From positions 4,464,001 through 4,528,000 of the forward strand of contig CP053688.1 in the NCBI GenBank assembly GCA_013200995.1: DNA of 64,000 bases, written 5' to 3'. This stretch comes from Arthrobacter citreus. GTDB lineage: Bacteria; Bacillota; Bacilli; Bacillales; Bacillaceae_G. The position numbers and the translations under genes were made by a program. This document shows positions 16,498-24,796 of the stretch, piece by piece (the first letter of the stretch is position 1; every line of letters starts with the position of its first letter). The notes beneath the pieces are model-generated. The model saw only the letters and a program-made list of their open reading frames with translations. It was not told the DNA's origin and made no database searches.

Positions 16498-17388
16498 GTG
16501 TTAGAGGATTTAACAACTGAAATTAGAAATGAGCGTACAAGTAAACTAGATGAGTTAAGTGTTGATGAATTTTTAAAGATAATGAATGAAGAAGATCAAA
16601 AAGTAGCATTGGCAGTAAAAGAAGAGATCCCGATGATTTCGAAAGTCGTTCAGTTAGTAGTTGAAGCATTTCGAAATGGAGGCCGTTTAATCTATACAGG
16701 TGCTGGTACAAGTGGAAGAATTGGACTTTTAGATGCAGTAGAGTGCCCACCTACATTTGGAACTGATCCTAGTGAAGTAGTTGGCTTAATTGCAGGGGGA
16801 GAAAGAGCATTTATTAAAGCAGTTGAAGGTGCTGAAGATAGCGAGGAGCTTGGCAAAGAGGACCTTCAAAGTATATCACTTACTAAAAATGATATCGTTA
16901 TCGGTATTGCTGCATCTGGTAGAACGCCTTATGTAATAGGTGCTTTAAAATATGCTAACGAGATTGGAGCAAAAACCGTCGCTATAGCATGCAATAAAGA
17001 ATCGAAAATTGGAGAGGTTGCGATACATAAAATTGAAGTAGATAACGGTCCAGAAGTATTAACTGGCTCTACTCGATTAAAAGCGGGAACATCTCAAAAA
17101 TTAATTTGTAATATGATTTCAACTGCTTCAATGATCGGTATCGGAAAAGTATATAAAAACCTAATGGTAGACTTGCAATTGACGAATATTAAACTAGTTG
17201 ATCGAGCGAAAAGAATAATTGTAGAAGCAACTGGATGTGATTATGAAACAGCAAGTCATTATTTAGTGAAAGCACATAATCAAACGAAGATAGCAATCGT
17301 CATGATTTTAACAGGAATGAATTATGAAGAAGCCATTAAGAGTTTGAAAAAAGCTAGTGGTTTCATTAGCAAAGTAGTGAAAAATTAA
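16498..17388 (+). CDS. murQ: N-acetylmuramic acid 6-phosphate etherase
   Basis: MurQ cleaves the lactyl ether of MurNAc-6P to give GlcNAc-6P and D-lactate. The 296-residue product has the family N-terminal TTEIRNERTSKLDELSVDEFLKIMN segment, the SIS sugar-phosphate site GAGTSGRIGLLDAVECPPTFG and the VLTGSTRLKAGTSQK motif. The start is GTG with AAGGGGTGG upstream. It is the last gene of the salvage operon, before a terminator. It would receive MurNAc-6P from AnmK, MupG or the kinase, placing all of these genes in a single pathway. Confidence 0.95.
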   Translation: MLEDLTTEIRNERTSKLDELSVDEFLKIMNEEDQKVALAVKEEIPMISKVVQLVVEAFRNGGRLIYTGAGTSGRIGLLDAVECPPTFGTDPSEVVGLIAGGERAFIKAVEGAEDSEELGKEDLQSISLTKNDIVIGIAASGRTPYVIGALKYANEIGAKTVAIACNKESKIGEVAIHKIEVDNGPEVLTGSTRLKAGTSQKLICNMISTASMIGIGKVYKNLMVDLQLTNIKLVDRAKRIIVEATGCDYETASHYLVKAHNQTKIAIVMILTGMNYEEAIKSLKKASGFISKVVKN

Positions 17389-17390
17389 GT

Positions 17391-17434
17391 AGAGCGGCAA
17401 CTAGTAAATCGCTTACTAGCTTGTCGCTTTTCTT
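17391..17434 (+). terminator. Terminator after murQ
   Basis: GCGGCAACTAGTAA (17394-17407) pairs with TTACTAGCTTGTCGC (17413-17427) with one bulge, followed by TTTTCTTTT. It ends the salvage operon before the RpiR gene. Confidence 0.85.
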
Positions 17435-17447
17435 TTCGTGGCAAAAT

Positions 17448-17520
17448 TGTATTCAATTTTTATACTATATAATTTATAATTTGTTTAGATTGTATTCATG
17501 CGAAAAAGAGTGGAATACAA
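17448..17520. promoter_or_regulatory. Three TTGTATTC half-sites before the RpiR gene (candidate operator)
   Basis: TTGTATTC occurs at 17448-17455 and 17490-17497, exactly 42 bp apart. The inverted copy GAATACAA is at 17513-17520. The inner pair forms a dyad with a 15-bp spacer. Regular placement over a regulator's promoter suggests an RpiR/MurR binding region. Confidence 0.55.
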
Positions 17521-17588
17521 TATTTTTCGGTTTAAAATTTTCATAATTCTTAATTTTATATAAATACAAAGAGAGTTGAGTAGATTAA

Positions 17589-18443
17589 ATGAATGCATTA
17601 AACGGCGGTTTAATCATGTTAAAAGAAATGCTATATAAACTTCCTCCATCTGAAAGAAGAGCAGCCAAATATATTATCGAAAATCCAGAAAAATCAATTC
17701 AATATACAGTTTTTGAGCTTGCAGAAAAAAGTCAAACAAGTAATTCAGCCATTATTAGATTATGTCGTTCACTAGGCCTAAAAGGGTTTCAGGAGCTAAA
17801 GCTACGCATTGCAGGTGATATTATCACGACAACTGAGACAGGTTCAAGAGATATTAATTCAGGAGAATCAACTGCATCCATCGTAATAAAAATGATGAAT
17901 AATAATATTCAAGCTATTAAAGATACTAGCGATATTATTAATGTTAGTGATTTAGAAGAAGCTGTACAAGCTCTAACAAAAGCTAGAAATATTTACTTCT
18001 TTGGTGTCGGAGGATCAATGGTAGTTGCATTAGACGCCCAGCAAAAGTTTTTACGTATTAAGAAATATACATCTGCATTTACTGACTTACATTCGTTAGC
18101 TGTACAAATAGCAAACCACGAAGAAAATGACGTATTAGTTGGAATATCGTTTTCCGGTGAAACATGGGAAGTTCAAAAAGCTCTTCAAATAGCTAAGGAA
18201 AATGGTGTAAATACAATTAGTATTACTGGTTTTGGTTCTAATTCAGTTTCGAACCTATCAGATATAAAGTTATTCAATTCTCCACACCGAGAAGCGACAT
18301 TTCGAAGTGGAGCAACGTCTTCAAGGATGGCTCAACTACACGTAATTGATATTTTATTTATTGCTGTTGCGACACAAGAATACGATCAAACAATTCAGTA
18401 TATTGACCAAACAAGGACGGCTATTTCATCATTAAAAAAATAA
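17589..18443 (+). CDS. MurR/RpiR-family transcriptional regulator of the salvage locus
   Basis: A 284-residue regulator with an N-terminal HTH_6 domain (LPPSERRAAKYIIENPEKSIQYTVFELAEKSQTSNSAIIRLCRSLGLKGFQELKLR region) and a C-terminal SIS domain from about residue 125 (FFGVGGSMVVALDAQQKF, GISFSGETWEV). SIS domains of this family sense sugar phosphates; MurR responds to MurNAc-6P. It stands directly behind murQ but has its own promoter region after a terminator. It is the likely regulator of the salvage operon. A second start nine codons downstream (17616) is possible. Confidence 0.85.
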   Translation: MNALNGGLIMLKEMLYKLPPSERRAAKYIIENPEKSIQYTVFELAEKSQTSNSAIIRLCRSLGLKGFQELKLRIAGDIITTTETGSRDINSGESTASIVIKMMNNNIQAIKDTSDIINVSDLEEAVQALTKARNIYFFGVGGSMVVALDAQQKFLRIKKYTSAFTDLHSLAVQIANHEENDVLVGISFSGETWEVQKALQIAKENGVNTISITGFGSNSVSNLSDIKLFNSPHREATFRSGATSSRMAQLHVIDILFIAVATQEYDQTIQYIDQTRTAISSLKK

Positions 18444-18563
18444 AGATGATAAAAGTAATGAAAGATCGATAATGCTGACGGAAATTTTAAAATATTTGTA
18501 TCCTCAATTTATTTGAGATATAATACGTTAAACCATTTCTTTACCAGGATCCACGTTAGATAG

Positions 18564-18596
18564 CCCTTATTCTATTTTGGAATAAGGGTTTTTTGA
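18564..18596 (+). terminator. Terminator after the RpiR gene
   Basis: CCCTTATTC (18564-18572) pairs perfectly with GAATAAGGG (18580-18588), then TTTTTT. Confidence 0.9.
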
Positions 18597-18640
18597 TTTT
18601 GCACATTAAGAAAATATAAATTGGAAGGTGGTGAAGGTCA

Positions 18641-18722
18641 GTCGACGTAGATGCCAATTTTAGGTATAAGTATAAGTGCAACTACCCCTCTGTCTTCGCC
18701 TAAGGCTCGCCAATCGGCGAGT
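18641..18722 (+). repeat. Dispersed intergenic element (copy 2) ending in a hairpin
   Basis: The first 22 bases match 3103-3124 at 19 positions. The element continues through a pyrimidine-rich stretch to CTCGCC-AATC-GGCGAG near 18707-18722, followed by TTTTC. The mix of a conserved head and a terminator-like tail suggests a small non-coding repeat. No gene lies in 18597-18779. Confidence 0.4.
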
Positions 18723-18742
18723 TTTCTTTATAAACATAAAAA

Positions 18743-18775
18743 AGTCAGATTCTACTATGGAGAATCTGACTTTTA
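18743..18775. terminator. Terminator of the cold-shock gene (bidirectional)
   Basis: AGTCAGATTCT (18743-18753) pairs perfectly with AGAATCTGACT (18761-18771), flanked by A and T runs on either side. Confidence 0.9.
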
Positions 18776-18779
18776 TTAA

Positions 18780-18980
18780 TTATGCTTTTTTAACGTTAGT
18801 TGCTTGTGGACCGCGTTGACCTTGTTCTACTTCAAAAGTAACTGCTTGTCCTTCATCTAATGATTTGAAACCATCAGTTTGAATTGCTGAGAAGTGTACG
18901 AATACATCATCACCATTTTCACGCTCGATGAATCCAAAACCTTTTTCTGCATTAAACCATTTTACTTTACCATGTTCCAT
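18780..18980 (-). CDS. Cold-shock protein, CspA family
   Basis: A 66-residue OB-fold RNA/DNA-binding protein. RNP1 (KGFGFIE) and RNP2 (VFVHFSAI) are intact, and the sequence ends with the usual RGPQATNV. It acts as an RNA chaperone in the cytosol. The open frame runs 18 codons further upstream, but AAGGAGGTTACATTA places the start at 18980, giving the family's standard length. It is a single-gene unit with a strong terminator. Confidence 0.95.
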   Translation of the reverse strand: MEHGKVKWFNAEKGFGFIERENGDDVFVHFSAIQTDGFKSLDEGQAVTFEVEQGQRGPQATNVKKA

Positions 18981-19337
18981 TAATGTAACCTCCTTGTGCT
19001 GCTTATGCACATTGTAATAGTTAAATTTTAACAATTTTATTAAAGATAAGCAAATTTCTCTGAAAAATAATTTATTAATTAATTTTAGCGACTTGTTAAA
19101 AGTCCATTTTAAAAGAGCAAAATGAATGAGTTTGATAAAACTTTGAGCATGATATCAAACGGTTCTATTTTCCATTTTTTTTAATGTCTAAAAAATTTTT
19201 TTTGGAGCTATTTATGCTAGGAAACCTTGTCATATCAACGAATTTTAAGGATGGACAAATTATGTCCATAGGGTGGGGGAAGTCCCTGGAGAAATGCTGA
19301 TTCGAACGTGTTATAGTGTGCTTAGGAGGTGTTTCTA
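18981..19337. other. Non-coding region between csp and the SR1P gene
   Basis: Contains the divergent promoters of the cold-shock gene (minus) and the SR1-like RNA (plus). A TGTTATAGT extended -10 (19309-19317) is too close to the SR1P ribosome site to be its main promoter. No other feature is supportable. Confidence 0.4.
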
Positions 19338-19463
19338 ATGCAAATTTTAATCTGTAAAGAATGCGAAGAAACCATTGAGTACACTGAGTATAAAAAAGTT
19401 GTCAAAATCTATTCAACTTGCGAAACTTGCAAAAACGAAGCTACTAATTCAACTGCAGAATAA
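19338..19463 (+). CDS. SR1P-like GapA-binding peptide
   Basis: A 41-residue reading frame with an excellent ribosome site (AGGAGG at 19324-19329, eight bases from ATG). The peptide has two Cys pairs, CKEC (residues 6-9) and CETC (33-36), around the acidic EETIEYTEYKKV segment. This is the pattern of the SR1P family, whose Bacillus subtilis member is encoded on the dual-function small RNA SR1 and binds GapA to promote RNase J1 action. By analogy the transcript may also act as an antisense regulator, but no target was searched. It is followed by a hairpin at 19546-19574. Confidence 0.75.
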   Translation: MQILICKECEETIEYTEYKKVVKIYSTCETCKNEATNSTAE

Positions 19464-19545
19464 TATATATACTAATTAATGGAAACCAGCAAACTTAATT
19501 TCATTCTTTCGGTTTTCTACAATTATTCCAAATATTAAACGGAAA

Positions 19546-19577
19546 GAGGCACTTCCAAGCTAGGATGGTGCCTCTCA
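19546..19577 (+). terminator. Possible 3' hairpin of the SR1-like transcript
   Basis: GAGGCAC (19546-19552) pairs with GTGCCTC (19568-19574). The tail TCATGCTGTTTTG is poor in T, so termination strength is uncertain. Confidence 0.45.
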
Positions 19578-19674
19578 TGCTGTTTTGAGTCGGATTAATT
19601 TATTAATTGCATCACTTTTACTTATAAATGGGCCGCTTTGACCATTTAGCATACGTAATTCACAACGTCTGCAC

Positions 19675-19792
19675 ATTTTATCAACAAATTTCACCGTTAT
19701 ATCAACAAAAACTCTTCTTTTATCAACGAAATGCACCGCTTTATCAACAAATTTCACAACTTTATCAATAAAATTCACAATGCGTTCGTATT
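19675..19792 (-). repeat. 21-bp-period tandem array A with leader (5 units)
   Basis: Read on the minus strand, a leader AAATACGAACGCAT (19793-19780) precedes five 21-bp units (19779-19675). The first begins TGTGAATTTTATTGATAAAG; the shared core is GTTGATAAA or a close variant. It starts 85 bp after the glcF stop codon, in the same orientation and beyond that gene's terminator. Because 21 is divisible by three, the array is open in one frame as a (V/A)xFVDK heptapeptide repeat, with GTG as the only start and no ribosome site. Related arrays lie at 24797, 53372 and 61838. Confidence 0.85.
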
Positions 19793-19821
19793 TGCGATAT
19801 AGATTGGGTTATATTTCAACA

Positions 19822-19850
19822 CACGAAAAAACACAAGGAAATTCCTTGTG
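19822..19850 (-). terminator. Terminator of the glcF-like gene
   Basis: CACAAGGAA (19832-19840) pairs perfectly with TTCCTTGTG (19842-19850). On the minus strand the stem is followed by TTTTTT. Confidence 0.85.
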
Positions 19851-19864
19851 CTTTCTCATCATGT

Positions 19865-21199
19865 TTATTTTACTTCGTATTCAGCTGCTTTTAAAAGTAT
19901 ATCAACGATATGCACGACTTCCACACGATCTGATTGTTTTTCTCGATCGACACCTAACTTCATTTGAAGTAAGCATCCAGGATTTGCAGTTACTATTGAC
20001 GTAGCTTGCGTTTTTGTTGCTTGCTTCATCTTGTAATCTAGTATTTGCATCGACATTTCTGATTCGACAATATTATAAATACCGGCAGAACCGCAGCAAC
20101 GGTCTGCGTCTTTCATTTCGTGATAGTAAACATTTTGAATGGACTTCAATAATGTTCTAGGAGCGGAAGCAGTTCTCATGACATTTCTTAAGTGACATGA
20201 ATCCTGATACGTAATAATTTGTTCTGGTAAACTTAATTTCACTTTTTTATGGAATTCAACTTCTACTAGAATTTCTGATATATCTTTTAGTTTATTTTTA
20301 AATGAAAACGCTCGATCTTTCCAAATCGGATCATCTTTAAGAAGGTGATCGTAGTCAATTAGGAAACCACCACAGCCACCTGCATTTGTAATGATATAAT
20401 CTACTCCAAGATTCTCGAAAGCTTCGATATTTTTCCTAGCCATATCCTTCGCAATCGACTTTTCACCGCTATGTCCATGCAATGCACCACAGCAGGCTTG
20501 GTTCTTAGGAATGACAATTTCACAGCCAGCTAATTGTAAAAGCTTCATTGTGGCATTGTTGGTGTCTAGGAACATCGTATCCATTAAACATCCAGAGAAA
20601 AATGCTACCTTTTTAACTTTTTCTTTTAGTGGAGGTAGATAATCAGGGCGTGATTTCATTTGTTTCATAGTTGGAACTTTTGGTAAAACTTTTTCCATAG
20701 CAGATAAGTTGTTTGGTATTAACTTCATGATTCCAGCTTTTCTTGCAACGACTTGAAGGCCTGTTCGTTGATATAATCCTAATAAGCCCACAGCTAGTCT
20801 CATACGCTTTTGGTGTGGAAAAAGTTCTTTAAATACGACTTTACGTATTGCTCGTGCAGGAAGTGAATGCTTTTTGTGTTGCGCAATAATATCTCTTGCT
20901 TCTTCTAGTAAATGGCCGTATTTTACACCAGAAGGACAAACAGGCTCACATGCACGACAACCAAGACAAAGCTCAAGTGTACGTTCCACATCTTCATCTG
21001 GTTCAATTAAACCGTCCGTTACTGCTTTCATTAAAGCAATACGCCCACGTGGTGAGTGCGATTCTTTTTGCCCAGATTCAATATATGTTGGACAGCTTGG
21101 TAAACAAAAACCGCATCGCATACAGTTTAAAAGCTCATCTTCGTTCATTCGTTCTTTAAATTGTTGACCGATTGCTTGTTGTTCTTGAAGTGTTGTCAT
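19865..21199 (-). CDS. Glycolate oxidase iron-sulfur subunit (GlcF/YsfD-like)
   Basis: A 444-residue electron-transfer subunit. Two 4Fe-4S ferredoxin motifs are near the N terminus (CMRCGFCLPSCP and CLGCRACEPVCP). Two CCG-type cysteine-rich domains follow (FFSGCLMD with NQACCGALHGHSGE, and YQDSCHLRN with DADRCCGSAGIYN). With GlcD it oxidises glycolate or another 2-hydroxyacid and passes electrons to the respiratory chain at the membrane. Its ATG overlaps the glcD stop by four bases (ATGA), so the two are translationally coupled. Order and direction match Bacillus subtilis ysfB-ysfC-ysfD. Confidence 0.9.
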   Translation of the reverse strand: MTTLQEQQAIGQQFKERMNEDELLNCMRCGFCLPSCPTYIESGQKESHSPRGRIALMKAVTDGLIEPDEDVERTLELCLGCRACEPVCPSGVKYGHLLEEARDIIAQHKKHSLPARAIRKVVFKELFPHQKRMRLAVGLLGLYQRTGLQVVARKAGIMKLIPNNLSAMEKVLPKVPTMKQMKSRPDYLPPLKEKVKKVAFFSGCLMDTMFLDTNNATMKLLQLAGCEIVIPKNQACCGALHGHSGEKSIAKDMARKNIEAFENLGVDYIITNAGGCGGFLIDYDHLLKDDPIWKDRAFSFKNKLKDISEILVEVEFHKKVKLSLPEQIITYQDSCHLRNVMRTASAPRTLLKSIQNVYYHEMKDADRCCGSAGIYNIVESEMSMQILDYKMKQATKTQATSIVTANPGCLLQMKLGVDREKQSDRVEVVHIVDILLKAAEYEVK

Positions 21200-22608
21200 T
21201 TTGACACCACCATTCTTTTGCGACTATCTTTTGCAAAGACTTTACCAGGGTTCATAATGTGATTTGGATCTAAAGCTGATTTGACAGCAAGCATTGCATT
21301 AATGCCTTCTTTGCCAAGCTTTAATTCAAGGTAAGGAGCTTTTACTATTCCAACTCCGTGTTCACCTGTAATCGTGCCACCTAGTTCAATTGCTTTTTCA
21401 AATATCTCTGCAAATGCTTCTTCTACTCGTTCCATTTCTTCATGATTACGAGCATCAGTTGGACAAGTAGGGTGTAGATTACCATCGCCCGCATGGCCGA
21501 ACGTACAAATTTTTACATTATGTTTTTCAGCAATCTCATTAATTGCATTAACCATTTCAGCAATTTTAGAACGAGGTACAGTCGCATCCTCTAAAATTGT
21601 TGTCGGTCTTAATTGTGCAAGAGCTGAAAGAGCAGAGCGTCTAGCCGTACGTAATGCTACTGCTTCTTCTTCAGATTTAGCTACACTCACCGAAACGCAT
21701 TTTTCTTGCTGACAGATTGATTTAATTAATTCGATGTCTCTGTTAACAACTTCTTCGGGACCATCTTGTTCAATTAGTAATACAGCTTTTACATCGGTCG
21801 GTAAGCCAATTTGTGCAAAGTTTTCAACTACTTCTAGAGTAGGTTGATCCATAAATTCAAGTGAAGTAGGAATAATTTTATTAGCAATAATTTTAGAAAC
21901 AGTTTTGGCTGCATCTTCTAAGCTATCATATAATGCAAGCATTGTTTTTTTCGTTTCTGGCATTGGGATTAGCTTCAATGTAGCTTCAGTAATAATCCCT
22001 AATGTTCCTTCAGAGCCAACAAATAAGCGAGTGAAATCATAACCTGCAACATCTTTTGCTAGTTTCCCACCAGTTCGAATGATGTCTCCGTTTGCTAATA
22101 CGATTTCAAGAGCGATTACATAATCACGTGTTACGCCATATTTTAATCCACGCAGGCCACCTGAATTTTCATTAATATTTCCACCTATTGTAGAAATTTT
22201 CATTGAGCTTGGATCTGGCGGATAAAATAAACCTTTTTCTTCGATTCTATTGATCATATCAAGTGTCACTACACCTGGTTGAACTGTAATCGTTAAGTTT
22301 TCTTCATCAATCTCAAGGATATTGTTTAAGTGTTTAAATAAAATGACGATTCCGCCCTCAGTGGGACAAGTACCACCGCATAAATTCGTTCCCGAACCTC
22401 TAGGTACAATTGGAATGATGTGTTCGTTACAAATTTTCACAATTTCGGATACTTCTTTAGTAGAGCGAGGACTAATGACTGCATCCGGAAGTGATTGCAA
22501 ATTTGGTGTAGCATCGTAAGAGTAGACGAGTCTCTCAACTTTTGAATCATCATAATTTTCATTTCCAACAATTGCTATAAAACGTTGAGCAATGTCTTTT
22601 GTAATCAT
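21196..22608 (-). CDS. Glycolate oxidase FAD-binding subunit (GlcD/YsfC-like)
   Basis: A 470-residue flavoprotein of the FAD-linked oxidase (PCMH) family. The FAD-binding loop is seen at VPRGSGTNLCGGTCPTEGG (about residues 70-90), followed by PPDPSSMKISTIGGNINENSGG and GSEGTLGIITEATLKL. The C-terminal half carries the family metal-site FGHAGDGNLHPTCPTD and GEHGVGIVK motifs. It catalyses 2-hydroxyacid oxidation, most likely glycolate, with its FeS partner encoded next. A GGGGGAA ribosome site precedes ATG. The gap to the upstream regulator holds that gene's terminator. Confidence 0.92.
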   Translation of the reverse strand: MITKDIAQRFIAIVGNENYDDSKVERLVYSYDATPNLQSLPDAVISPRSTKEVSEIVKICNEHIIPIVPRGSGTNLCGGTCPTEGGIVILFKHLNNILEIDEENLTITVQPGVVTLDMINRIEEKGLFYPPDPSSMKISTIGGNINENSGGLRGLKYGVTRDYVIALEIVLANGDIIRTGGKLAKDVAGYDFTRLFVGSEGTLGIITEATLKLIPMPETKKTMLALYDSLEDAAKTVSKIIANKIIPTSLEFMDQPTLEVVENFAQIGLPTDVKAVLLIEQDGPEEVVNRDIELIKSICQQEKCVSVSVAKSEEEAVALRTARRSALSALAQLRPTTILEDATVPRSKIAEMVNAINEIAEKHNVKICTFGHAGDGNLHPTCPTDARNHEEMERVEEAFAEIFEKAIELGGTITGEHGVGIVKAPYLELKLGKEGINAMLAVKSALDPNHIMNPGKVFAKDSRKRMVVSK

Positions 22609-22682
22609 AAATAAATTCCCCCCATTATCTTAATTCAAGTATAAAGAGTTAGCAGACGAATTTACTATAGAGAAAAATACAG

Positions 22683-22710
22683 AAAAAACACCAATTATCG
22701 GTGTTTTTTT
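22683..22710 (-). terminator. Terminator overlapping the 3' end of the CdaR-like gene
   Basis: AAAACACC and GGTGTTTT pair around a seven-base loop on the minus strand, followed by T residues. The regulator's TAA (22697-22695) lies within the loop, so gene end and terminator overlap. Confidence 0.8.
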
Positions 22711-23807
22711 GTAGAATCATCTAAAAGGTATGTTCCTATATATAGTTTGAATAAATCCTGGATATTTTTAGGATTCAAATTCGTTAATTCATAAATTTTA
22801 TTTAGACGATATAGTAGTGTGTTTATATGAATATGTAACGTTTGTGCAGTATTTTTAAGCGATAGATTTTTGTTTAAATATTCTTTGATCGTACTATATA
22901 AATCTTCTTCGCTTAAAATCGGTGAAATCGTCCGTTGTATAAATGTTTTCTTAATTTCTGGTGAAAGTTCCTGCAAGATTAGATCAATTGTTAAGTCTAC
23001 ATCAAAAATAATTGAACTTGTTTTCAATGCGACCTTCAATGCTCGAACTGCTTGATGGTATGATTTATGTAATTGATTTGGAAGGATTTGTTGACCAACA
23101 CCAGCAGCGATTGGGAAGTTTAGTCGATTTTTAATTATTTCATAAAGGTCATTTACTCGTTGTAGAGTATCTTTATTCAAATCGTCAACTTTCATCAAAA
23201 CTACAATTCGGTTATTGCCCCAACGAACAAGTACGTCCTCTGAAGATCGATTAGTTAAATCCAACAATAGTTGGCGAGTATCGATTGGTAACATATTTGA
23301 ATTTTCCCACTCAAAAATAACAATCTGTCTTGCATAATTTAAATCAATATTTAACATAGTCGAACGTTCATAAAAAGGATCATCCCACTCGATATCTTGA
23401 ATCCAATCAAATACAAATGCTTCAAGTGCTCTTTGGTGTAAATCAATTTGGTCTGTATAATAATTTTCTCTAATTAATAATTCGGTCATTCTACGAAGCA
23501 TTTCTCCAAAAGGTGAAATATGTTCGGGATTTCCTGTAATGCCAATCACTCCAACTATTTCATTTTGAAAATAAATAGGAAGATTAATACCAGCCTTTAC
23601 ACCAGTCAATCGACTTTCATCTTCGGAAGTTATCGTAAAAGTTTTCCCCTCATTAATTGCAATTAAGGAACCTTCGTGAAACGTACCAGTTCGCGTTGGA
23701 TCCGTACTTGCTATAATGAATCCATCTATATTAATAATAATGATATCCTCTTGTATTAGTTTCCTAACTTCATTTATGATTTTTAAAGCTAACTCATTAA
23801 GTACCAT
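22695..23807 (-). CDS. CdaR/YsfB-like sugar-diacid regulator
   Basis: A regulator of about 370 residues. The N-terminal half is a diacid-recognition (CdaR) domain, with the IIININGFIIASTDPTRTG-like segment near residues 23-43 and GINLPIYFQNEIVGVIGITG around 95-115. The C terminus is a PucR-type HTH (NLSLKNTAQTLHIHINTLLYRLNKI). Such proteins activate glycolate or glycerate genes in response to hydroxyacids, and this one precedes glcD-glcF as in ysfBCD. TTGGAGAAAACC supports the ATG at 23807 rather than the upstream TTG. Confidence 0.88.
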   Translation of the reverse strand: MVLNELALKIINEVRKLIQEDIIIINIDGFIIASTDPTRTGTFHEGSLIAINEGKTFTITSEDESRLTGVKAGINLPIYFQNEIVGVIGITGNPEHISPFGEMLRRMTELLIRENYYTDQIDLHQRALEAFVFDWIQDIEWDDPFYERSTMLNIDLNYARQIVIFEWENSNMLPIDTRQLLLDLTNRSSEDVLVRWGNNRIVVLMKVDDLNKDTLQRVNDLYEIIKNRLNFPIAAGVGQQILPNQLHKSYHQAVRALKVALKTSSIIFDVDLTIDLILQELSPEIKKTFIQRTISPILSEEDLYSTIKEYLNKNLSLKNTAQTLHIHINTLLYRLNKIYELTNLNPKNIQDLFKLYIGTYLLDDSTKKHR

Positions 23808-24033
23808 GGTTTTCTCCAATCACAATAGTTAATACTAGTATAATGAAAAATTTCGTTATTTCTACTATATGTTATACAATTTAGTTTGTGATAATAGTAA
23901 GAGCAGGAAAAATAGGATTCATTTAACCCTGTCTTTTCTTAGTCTTGCCCGTAATATCCTAGTTTTAACGTGAAGGGTTACTAAATGGAAAGGGTATAAT
24001 AATCTATATATAAGTAATAAAAAGGAGTAAGTG

Positions 24034-24777
24034 ATGAACAATTATAAATTAATCATTCAGTACGATGGAGGCCGTTATAAAGGTTGGCAAAGGCTTGGTA
24101 ATGGTGAGAACACAATTCAAGGCAAAATTGAACATGTAATTTCAGAAATGGTAGGAAGAGAAATTGAAATTATTGGTAGCAGTCGAACGGATGCAGGTGT
24201 ACACGCCTTTGAACAGGTTGCTAATTTTAAAATAAAAGAAAACATACCTGAATTAGAAATTAAAAGTTATTTAAATCGTTATCTACCAAATGATATTAGT
24301 ATAAAAGAAGTTTCGATGGAATCTGACCGTTTTCATTCAAGATATAATACGAGTGCTAAAACGTATGTATATAAAATTTGGAATGAAGAATATACGAATC
24401 CTTTTATGCGCAAATATAGTATGCATGTAGAAGAGAACTTAGATCTTAAAAAAATGAAAATGGCAGCAAAGTACTTTTTAGGTGAGCATGACTTTACAGC
24501 ATTTTCAAATGCCAAGTCTAAGAAGAAATCAATGGTTCGTGAAATCTACTCAATTGATTTTGAAAAGAAAGACGGATTTATTCAAATAAGAATAAGTGGT
24601 AATGGGTTCTTATACAATATGGTTCGAAAAGTTGTAGGAACATTAATTGAAGTTGGTACTGGTAGATTAAATGCTGATAATATACCAAAAATAATTGAAT
24701 TAAAGGATCGTGCACAAGTAAGTAATCTTGCTGATCCTGGTGGGTTATATTTGGAAAAAATAGAGTTTAAGTCATAA
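24034..24777 (+). CDS. truA: tRNA pseudouridine synthase A (TruA paralogue)
   Basis: A 247-residue TruA-family enzyme that forms pseudouridine at positions 38-40 of tRNA anticodon stems. The catalytic Asp lies in SSRTDAGVHAFEQVANF near residue 50. The FSNAKSKKK and ISGNGFLYNMVRKVVGTLIEVG motifs are intact. AAAGGAG is best spaced for ATG 24034, although a GTG overlaps at 24031. It is not in the ribosomal-protein context where bacilli usually keep truA, so it is probably a second copy. A 21-bp repeat array begins 33 bp after its stop. Confidence 0.92.
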   Translation: MNNYKLIIQYDGGRYKGWQRLGNGENTIQGKIEHVISEMVGREIEIIGSSRTDAGVHAFEQVANFKIKENIPELEIKSYLNRYLPNDISIKEVSMESDRFHSRYNTSAKTYVYKIWNEEYTNPFMRKYSMHVEENLDLKKMKMAAKYFLGEHDFTAFSNAKSKKKSMVREIYSIDFEKKDGFIQIRISGNGFLYNMVRKVVGTLIEVGTGRLNADNIPKIIELKDRAQVSNLADPGGLYLEKIEFKS

Positions 24778-24796
24778 ACTTGAGTCACCTTAGAGT

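Noticed and set aside
19575..19778. A 67-codon minus-strand frame across array A as a gene
   Set aside because: Same reason as for array B: repeat-driven, with no ribosome site.
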